DNA from: Lachnospiraceae bacterium
Lineage (GTDB): Bacteria; Bacillota; Clostridia; Lachnospirales; Lachnospiraceae
Direction of reading: 5' to 3'
Assembly: GCA_014804285.1 (NCBI GenBank)
Contig: JAAVAA010000002.1
Coordinates: forward strand, 29,417-59,670
Length of the DNA: 30,254 nt
Made by a program: the position numbers and the translations under genes. Positions 25,063 to 30,254 of the stretch are shown here, piece by piece. The notes under the pieces are model-generated. The model worked only from the letters and a program-made list of their open reading frames with translations. It had not been told where the DNA came from and did no database searches. Position 1 is the first letter of the stretch. Each line of letters begins with the position of its first letter.

Positions 25063-26145
25063 ATGTCTGCAAAATATATCCAAATTGCCAACCTGCTTAA
25101 AAAACTTATTGAACAGAATGCCGGGCATACATTTCGTCTTCCTACTGAATCCGATCTTTGTCAAACATATAATGTCAGCCGTCAAACTGTCAGAAAAGCC
25201 CTGTCCGTCCTAGAAAACGAACGATTGATTGAAAAACGACAAGGCAGTGGCTCCTATGCTACCGGGCTTTTGCAATCAGATAGAAAAAATAATATTGCAA
25301 TTTTAATCTGCTCCGATACAGAATATACTTACCCGGAACTCCTTGCGGATATACGCGGCACATTACAAAAACATGGATTTTCTTATACTGTTTATGTAAC
25401 AGACAATCAAATCTCCAAAGAGCGGGAAATTCTGCAACACCTACTTGATCATCCTGTCCGCGGTATTCTAAGCGAAGGATGCAAAACCAGATTTCCTACT
25501 CCAAACCATGATTTATATAACCAATTGGCACAGAAAGGTATTTCCATTTTATTTTTCAGTGGGAGTTACAGCAATCTAACTGCCTTTCCTTCTATAAAAA
25601 ATGATGATTATGAGGGCGGTTATTCTCTGGGAAAATACCTTGTCTCCCTTGGTCATAAAAAAATAGGCGGTATTTTTAAAAATGATGATATACAAAGCAC
25701 AGAACAATGCTTTGGGGTTTTATCCGCCTTAAGGGATGAAAATATCACTTTTTGTGAGGAATGTATCTGCAGTTTTGATTCCACACAATATACCGCACTG
25801 CAAAAAAAGCAAGATACCCGTTTTTTAGCTGATTTTGCTTCAAAGCTTTTAAAAAACGTCACTGCTGTCGTTTGTTGCAATGATGAAATTGCCTATTGGC
25901 TGATTAAAGAATTTACATATAAACAATTGAGAATTCCTGACGATGTCAGCATTGTCTGTTTTGATCGTTCTTATCTCAGTGACCTTTCTTCCGTACAGAT
26001 TACTTCCTTATCTCATCAGGATCATAAAATAGGAATTACTGCTGCCGAAGCAATACTGAAACTGGTAAAGGGTTCTTCCGTTTCTTCTCAGAAACTGTCC
26101 CGATTCCTTAATATAAAACACAGTTCTAGTCTGCCGCCGGCATAG
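25063..26145 (+). CDS. AraR-like GntR/LacI hybrid transcription repressor
   Basis: A 360-residue regulator. Residues 1-70 form a GntR winged helix (YIQIANLLKKLIEQ, LPTESDLCQTYNVSRQTVRKAL, EKRQGSGSYA). The rest is a LacI/PBP1-type sugar-sensing domain (GISILFFSGSYS, DDYEGGYSLGKYLVSLGH, then CCNDEIAYW and PDDVSIVCFD). This is the AraR architecture, in which a sugar releases the repressor from its operator. It diverges from the importer operon and probably controls that operon or itself. The start has AAAGGA 7 bases upstream. The gene converges with the response-regulator gene, only 41 bases apart. The inducing sugar cannot be read from sequence. Confidence 0.85.
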   Translation: MSAKYIQIANLLKKLIEQNAGHTFRLPTESDLCQTYNVSRQTVRKALSVLENERLIEKRQGSGSYATGLLQSDRKNNIAILICSDTEYTYPELLADIRGTLQKHGFSYTVYVTDNQISKEREILQHLLDHPVRGILSEGCKTRFPTPNHDLYNQLAQKGISILFFSGSYSNLTAFPSIKNDDYEGGYSLGKYLVSLGHKKIGGIFKNDDIQSTEQCFGVLSALRDENITFCEECICSFDSTQYTALQKKQDTRFLADFASKLLKNVTAVVCCNDEIAYWLIKEFTYKQLRIPDDVSIVCFDRSYLSDLSSVQITSLSHQDHKIGITAAEAILKLVKGSSVSSQKLSRFLNIKHSSSLPPA

Positions 26146-26186
26146 CATTTAAATAAATCAATACATTACCATTAATGTGATAAAGA

Positions 26187-27812
26187 TTATTTTTCTTTTC
26201 CATTTCGATATTCTCTGGGTGTGCATCCTACCGTTTTTTTGAAAACAAAACTAAAATAATGTGGGTCTTTATATCCTACCTCGACTGCAATTTCACCAGA
26301 ATGTTTTTCTGTCTGACGTAGTAATTTTTTTGCTTTATCTATGCGCTTTTTTGTAACATATTCTATAAATGTCATTTTCATTTCCTGACTGAAAACACTG
26401 CTAAAATAATTTCCACTGACACCAATAGCACCTGCAACACTATTCAGGGAAAGTGATTCTTCGACAAAATTCTCTTCAATATATTTCAATCCTTTTTTTA
26501 ATATTCGTTTACCCTGATTTTCATTTTCTTTATCTCGAAATGTCAGTGCCCGCTCCAAAAGTCCTATCATATAATCGTAAATGCTTCTGCTATTTACAGA
26601 TGCTTCACGTACTTTATCATAGTCGTCTGTTGCTAAAAAGTCCTGTTGGTTTATCCCTAACATTTCCATGTAATTTATCGTTGTAAAACGTACATTTAAA
26701 AGCAGGTAATCCCGAAATAACCTAGATTGTAATGCATCCTGCACTCCTGCAAAATAACCGCTCACAAAGTCATTTATTTCTTCGTGCTTTCCTTCTCTTA
26801 AAAATCCCTGAATAATTTCAGGATTTACCTTCGCACTGTCTACGAATTCAAAGCTTTTTGTATCTTTGCCCGGCAAAAGTTCTTCTACAACTTTTTCTGT
26901 CAAAATATGACATTGTGGGATAAAAAAACGGTGTGCAAGTATATGATTCACTTTCGTATAACACTCTGACAAAAGGGAAAGTCTTTCTACCGGTTCTCCC
27001 ACTGCTACGTGCCATTCCATAAAAAATTCTTCTTCAGAACAAATTTTTTCAATATTATTAACACATTGTTCTTTCAGACCTTCCATTCGATTTTCTTCGC
27101 CTTTTATCAAAACACCATACAAACTAATATTCCATTGAAAAGTCAGGTACTCCGGAAAGCGCATAAAATACCGGAAAAATGCTTCCCTTACTCTGTCAAC
27201 GCCTTCTGGTTCCTTCATTATATCTTCCGGATTTTTGCGCCTCACCTGTAAACTTAAGAGTACAAGATTATAACATGGTCCATCCAAATCTAAGGAGATT
27301 TTTGCTGCCTCCTCATATATCTGCTGAACAGTAAATACTCCGCCAAATATTTTCTCAAAAAAACTTCTACGGGAATAGTTTTCATATTCTTTCATTTCAT
27401 TCTGAAACATTTCCAAATAACTTTTTTGTTCTTGCTCTGTTTCAATTTTTTCTCGTATTTCCAAAAGTACTTTCCTTAAAGCCCCTCTTGTTACCGGTTT
27501 AAGCAGATACTGCTCAACACCCACTCGAATCGCTTGCTGTGCATATTCAAACTCATCATACCCGCTGATAATGATAATTTTTATATCTGGTATTTCCTGC
27601 GATACAATCCGACTTAAAGCAAGACCATCCATAAATGGCATCTTAATATCCGTAATCAACACATCCGGACGGATTTTACGAATCATCGGCAGTGCCATCT
27701 CCCCATCGCTTGCTTCTCCCATAAACCGATAACCGTACTCTTGCCATGGGATATTATTTTTTAATCCTTCCCTGACAATAGCCTCATCTTCCACTAAAAT
27801 TACCTTCAACAT
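26187..27812 (-). CDS. YesN-type response regulator with AraC DNA-binding domain
   Basis: A 541-residue response regulator. The receiver domain (1-125) has the acidic pair ED at 8-9, phospho-acceptor Asp55 in LITDIKMPF, and Lys in LLKPVTRG. A long middle region of unknown fold follows, and two AraC helix-turn-helix motifs occupy about 440-541 (LSLNSVAGAIGVSGNYFSSVF; HYFSFVFKKTVGCTPREYR). It should be phosphorylated by the kinase at the window end and activate nearby transporter genes. It starts 24 bases after the anchored binding-protein gene ends, with AGAGGG as ribosome binding site, and is the last gene of that unit. Confidence 0.9.
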   Translation of the reverse strand: MLKVILVEDEAIVREGLKNNIPWQEYGYRFMGEASDGEMALPMIRKIRPDVLITDIKMPFMDGLALSRIVSQEIPDIKIIIISGYDEFEYAQQAIRVGVEQYLLKPVTRGALRKVLLEIREKIETEQEQKSYLEMFQNEMKEYENYSRRSFFEKIFGGVFTVQQIYEEAAKISLDLDGPCYNLVLLSLQVRRKNPEDIMKEPEGVDRVREAFFRYFMRFPEYLTFQWNISLYGVLIKGEENRMEGLKEQCVNNIEKICSEEEFFMEWHVAVGEPVERLSLLSECYTKVNHILAHRFFIPQCHILTEKVVEELLPGKDTKSFEFVDSAKVNPEIIQGFLREGKHEEINDFVSGYFAGVQDALQSRLFRDYLLLNVRFTTINYMEMLGINQQDFLATDDYDKVREASVNSRSIYDYMIGLLERALTFRDKENENQGKRILKKGLKYIEENFVEESLSLNSVAGAIGVSGNYFSSVFSQEMKMTFIEYVTKKRIDKAKKLLRQTEKHSGEIAVEVGYKDPHYFSFVFKKTVGCTPREYRNGKEK

Positions 27813-27836
27813 TTACTTTCCCTCTCACAAATCAAA

Positions 27837-28889
27837 TTAATATGTCCTGCTATCCAAAAAGTTCTTAACATTATCCTTTGTAAATACCTCTTCATCTACA
27901 ACATAATTCTTCTCTACCGGATTCCCTCTCTCCAGTCTTTGGATAATGTCAGCAACGTAAGCTCCTTGCACCGGATTACATTCCACATCTACATTAATGA
28001 TACCTTCTTCTACAAGTTTCAGCGCATCCTTGGTAGCGTCAAAAGATATGATCTTCACTTTCCCCCATTCCCCAAAACTGATACCTGACTCCTTCATTGC
28101 TTCCATTGCACCCATTGTCATATCATCGTTTTGAGACACCAATACATCAATATGGGGATATTTGCGGATCATTTCAAGCATTACTTCTTTTCCTCTGGCT
28201 GCTGTAAATTCTCCTGGAGCCGATTCTAAAATATGCCAATTATCATGTTGCTTTGCAATTTCTTCAAAACCTTCTGTCCTTCCAATTTGTGCCGTAGATC
28301 CTATTGTTCCCTGTAGCACTACAATATTGATATCTTCTAACGGAGTTTCTTTTTCCTCCAAATAGCCTTCCAGCCATCTTCCTGCTTTTTTCCCTTCTTC
28401 TTTACTGTCTGTTCCTATCCATGTAGTATAAAGAGAATCATCTGCCGTATTTACCATACGATCTATAATAATTACTGGAATTCCAGCATCCTTTGCTTCC
28501 TGCAATACAGTATCCCATCCATCTTCGATCACTGGTGCGAACACGATATAATCTACCCTCTGTGAAATAAAGCTGCGAATGGCTTTAATTTGGTTTTCCT
28601 GCATTTGTCTGGCATTGTTGAAAATCAAAAAATATCCCGCATCCTTTGTCAGCGCCTCCTGAACAGAAGTGGTATGTACTGTTCTCCATCCTGATTCGCT
28701 GCCAAGCTGAGAAAAACCCACCACAATAAGATCTTCCACTTCTGAATCAAATGGCACTTGTTCAATTTCAATCCCACGAAAAAATCTATGTCCAATAAAC
28801 AAAAACGGCACAATAAAAAGCAATAAAATACAAATACCTATATGCCCCAAAATAAACTCTTTTACTTTTTTTATACTCTTTTCATACAC
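27837..28889 (-). CDS. membrane-anchored YtfQ-like sugar-binding sensor protein
   Basis: A 350-residue second copy of the sugar-binding fold. It has an uncleaved-looking N-terminal membrane helix (about 15-33, HIGICILLLFIVPFLFIG) and no lipobox Cys. The body is strongly like YtfQ: VGFSQLGSESGWRT, IKAIRSFISQRVDYIVFAP, and the same GWDTVLQEAKDAGIP block as the lipoprotein at 23584-24627. It lies between a histidine kinase (30 bases away) and its response regulator (24 bases), not with the transporter genes. By analogy with sugar-sensing binding protein/kinase pairs in Clostridia, such as XylFII-LytS, it likely binds the sugar outside the cell and touches the kinase. A transport role alone is less likely. 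Confidence 0.82.
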   Translation of the reverse strand: MYEKSIKKVKEFILGHIGICILLLFIVPFLFIGHRFFRGIEIEQVPFDSEVEDLIVVGFSQLGSESGWRTVHTTSVQEALTKDAGYFLIFNNARQMQENQIKAIRSFISQRVDYIVFAPVIEDGWDTVLQEAKDAGIPVIIIDRMVNTADDSLYTTWIGTDSKEEGKKAGRWLEGYLEEKETPLEDINIVVLQGTIGSTAQIGRTEGFEEIAKQHDNWHILESAPGEFTAARGKEVMLEMIRKYPHIDVLVSQNDDMTMGAMEAMKESGISFGEWGKVKIISFDATKDALKLVEEGIINVDVECNPVQGAYVADIIQRLERGNPVEKNYVVDEEVFTKDNVKNFLDSRTY

Positions 28890-28919
28890 GTTCTTCGTTT
28901 CATCTCCTTCCCTTCTGTC

Positions 28920-30254
28920 TTACAAAAACTCTGCTGCTAATTCTTCATTCATTTTTACCGCAGGTATAATAATACTCACTTTGGTACCACGGCCTTTTTC
29001 TGACTCTATTCTCATGCCATATTCCATACCAAAATTCATACGGATTCTTTCATTTACATTTGCAAGTCCAAATCCTTTTTCCGTCTCTTTACAGGGTTTT
29101 TCAATCTCAACCTGCAACCGTTTCAGCTCTTCGGATTCCATCCCGATTCCATTATCTTCTACACATAACAAAATTCTATCTTCCTTCAATGCATCCTTCT
29201 GCATTGTGCCTGTTACCCAGATTTTTCCTTTTGCCCGTTTATATTTGATCCCATGGTACAAGGCATTTTCTACAAGCGGCTGCAAAGTAAGTTTCAATAT
29301 CTTATATTGAAATAATTCCGGTTCTATGGTAATTTCATAATCCAAAATATCTTGATAACGCACCTGCTGAATTTCCAAATACCCCTTAATATGTTCTTTT
29401 TCTTCCCGAATAGAAATATACTCTTTTCCCTTACTCAATACCAACCGGAAAAACTCTGAAAGCGCTACAACGATATCCACCGCTTTATCTGAATCGTCTC
29501 CTTCTATCAGCCAAACGATCGTATCAAGTGTGTTATACAGAAAATGGGGGTTAATCTGTTCTTGCAAAAGTCTTAGCTCCGCATATCGCATCTTCCGTTC
29601 ATCTTCTTTAATTTGATTCATCATGACTTCCAAATTTTCCGACATATCATTTACGCTATCTGACAAAACTTCAAGTTCATCCTCTGTCTGCATTTCGGCA
29701 CGATCCGAGAAATTTCCTTCCGCAATTCTACTTGTTATCCTGCAAAGTTCTTGAATTGGTTTTGTAATGCTGTTTAATATGGCGCTGGTTATAAGGATTA
29801 CTACGACAACAATGCATACTCCCAGCAAAATACTGATCACAATGACAAATTCCACTTCTTTATTCAGTTGTTGCTTCAATTGACCAATACTCTGAGTCTG
29901 ATAATATATGTAATACTGAATATCATCCTGTATTAATTCTGTCAAAATATAGATATCATTGTACAACATATCTATATTTTTTTCGTATTGTCCGTCTGCC
30001 TCTTGATTTGCTTTGATATCTTCCACACGATCTTCCAATGTATCAATATTCCTCAACAGACTTTGCAGCCATATCCTGCTTTCCCGATCCTTTGTCATGG
30101 TCAGCAGCTTATTACTCTCAGTTCGAAGTTCATTTATCAGCTTATAAGGATCTTTCAATGTTCCATCTTCTTCAATCGTATCAAATGTAATGCTGCTGAC
30201 AACCAATTTATAGAGACTTTCATCCATCTCTTCTTTAAAATTAATATTATAATC
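28920..30254 (-). CDS. YesM-type sensor histidine kinase (5' end beyond window)
   Basis: At least 444 residues are visible. The frame stays open to the window edge, so the N-terminus with its first membrane helix is missing; the Met at 30227 is internal. Visible parts are an extracellular helical sensor with coiled-coil character, a membrane helix (FVIVISILLGVCIVVVVIL), a HAMP domain (SITKPIQELCRITSRIAEGNF), a His-kinase box QEQINPHFLYNTLD with the phospho-His, and an ATPase domain (PLVENALYHG, VEDNGIGM, GFGLANVNERI). It heads the three-gene signalling unit with the anchored binding protein and the YesN-type regulator. Confidence 0.9.
   Translation of the reverse strand, partial: DYNINFKEEMDESLYKLVVSSITFDTIEEDGTLKDPYKLINELRTESNKLLTMTKDRESRIWLQSLLRNIDTLEDRVEDIKANQEADGQYEKNIDMLYNDIYILTELIQDDIQYYIYYQTQSIGQLKQQLNKEVEFVIVISILLGVCIVVVVILITSAILNSITKPIQELCRITSRIAEGNFSDRAEMQTEDELEVLSDSVNDMSENLEVMMNQIKEDERKMRYAELRLLQEQINPHFLYNTLDTIVWLIEGDDSDKAVDIVVALSEFFRLVLSKGKEYISIREEKEHIKGYLEIQQVRYQDILDYEITIEPELFQYKILKLTLQPLVENALYHGIKYKRAKGKIWVTGTMQKDALKEDRILLCVEDNGIGMESEELKRLQVEIEKPCKETEKGFGLANVNERIRMNFGMEYGMRIESEKGRGTKVSIIIPAVKMNEELAAEFL

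Noticed and set aside
26163..26178. Terminator between the convergent repressor and response-regulator genes
   Set aside because: ACATTA and TAATGT make only a 6-bp AT-rich stem without a T-run. It is too weak to call.

Overview
The window looks like part of a low-GC Gram-positive chromosome, probably a gut Clostridia/Lachnospiraceae species. The signs are AT-rich DNA, AGGAGG-type ribosome binding sites, YesM/YesN-type two-component proteins, an Lsa/CplR-like ABC-F protein and a GntR/LacI hybrid regulator. The genus cannot be fixed from the sequence alone. No rRNA, tRNA, CRISPR array or intact insertion sequence was seen.

Region 1 (about 1-12,400, nearly all on the minus strand) is a DNA phosphorothioation island. 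In transcription order it holds a PLD-like nuclease/DEAH helicase fusion, a 60-residue protein, a DndD-like SMC ATPase with a CxCGxC motif, a 190-residue protein, then dndB, dndC, dndD, dndE and dndA, and last a small frameshifted gene. The first four genes overlap or nearly touch and look like a restriction (effector) module. dndBCDE-A is the sulfur-modification module. Between the modules lies a strong sigma-A promoter (TTGACA, 17 bp, TATACT). Its -10 box sits in the centre of an 11+11 bp palindrome just upstream of dndB, which suggests that modification is controlled separately from restriction. DptFGH-type restriction genes are absent. The four-gene module is the best candidate here for an under-described system.

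Region 2 (about 12,400-19,800) is a patchwork. It contains remains of an AAA ATPase gene, an esterase, a large inverted repeat between convergent genes, an alpha/alpha-toroid protein, an AraC-type regulator and an ABC-F antibiotic-resistance-type ATPase. The ABC-F gene has a full attenuation leader: promoter, 7-residue leader peptide and intrinsic terminator. A disrupted GGDEF gene and a truncated gene remnant complete the region.

Region 3 (about 19,800-30,254) is a sugar-uptake locus. It encodes a galactofuranose-type (YtfQ-YtfR-YtfT-YjfF) ABC importer, a divergent AraR-like GntR/LacI repressor, and a three-part signalling unit. That unit is a YesM-type histidine kinase (cut by the window edge), a membrane-anchored second YtfQ-like binding protein and a YesN-type AraC response regulator. 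The likely logic is that the anchored binding protein reports sugar to the kinase, the response regulator activates the importer operon, and the repressor gives a second input.
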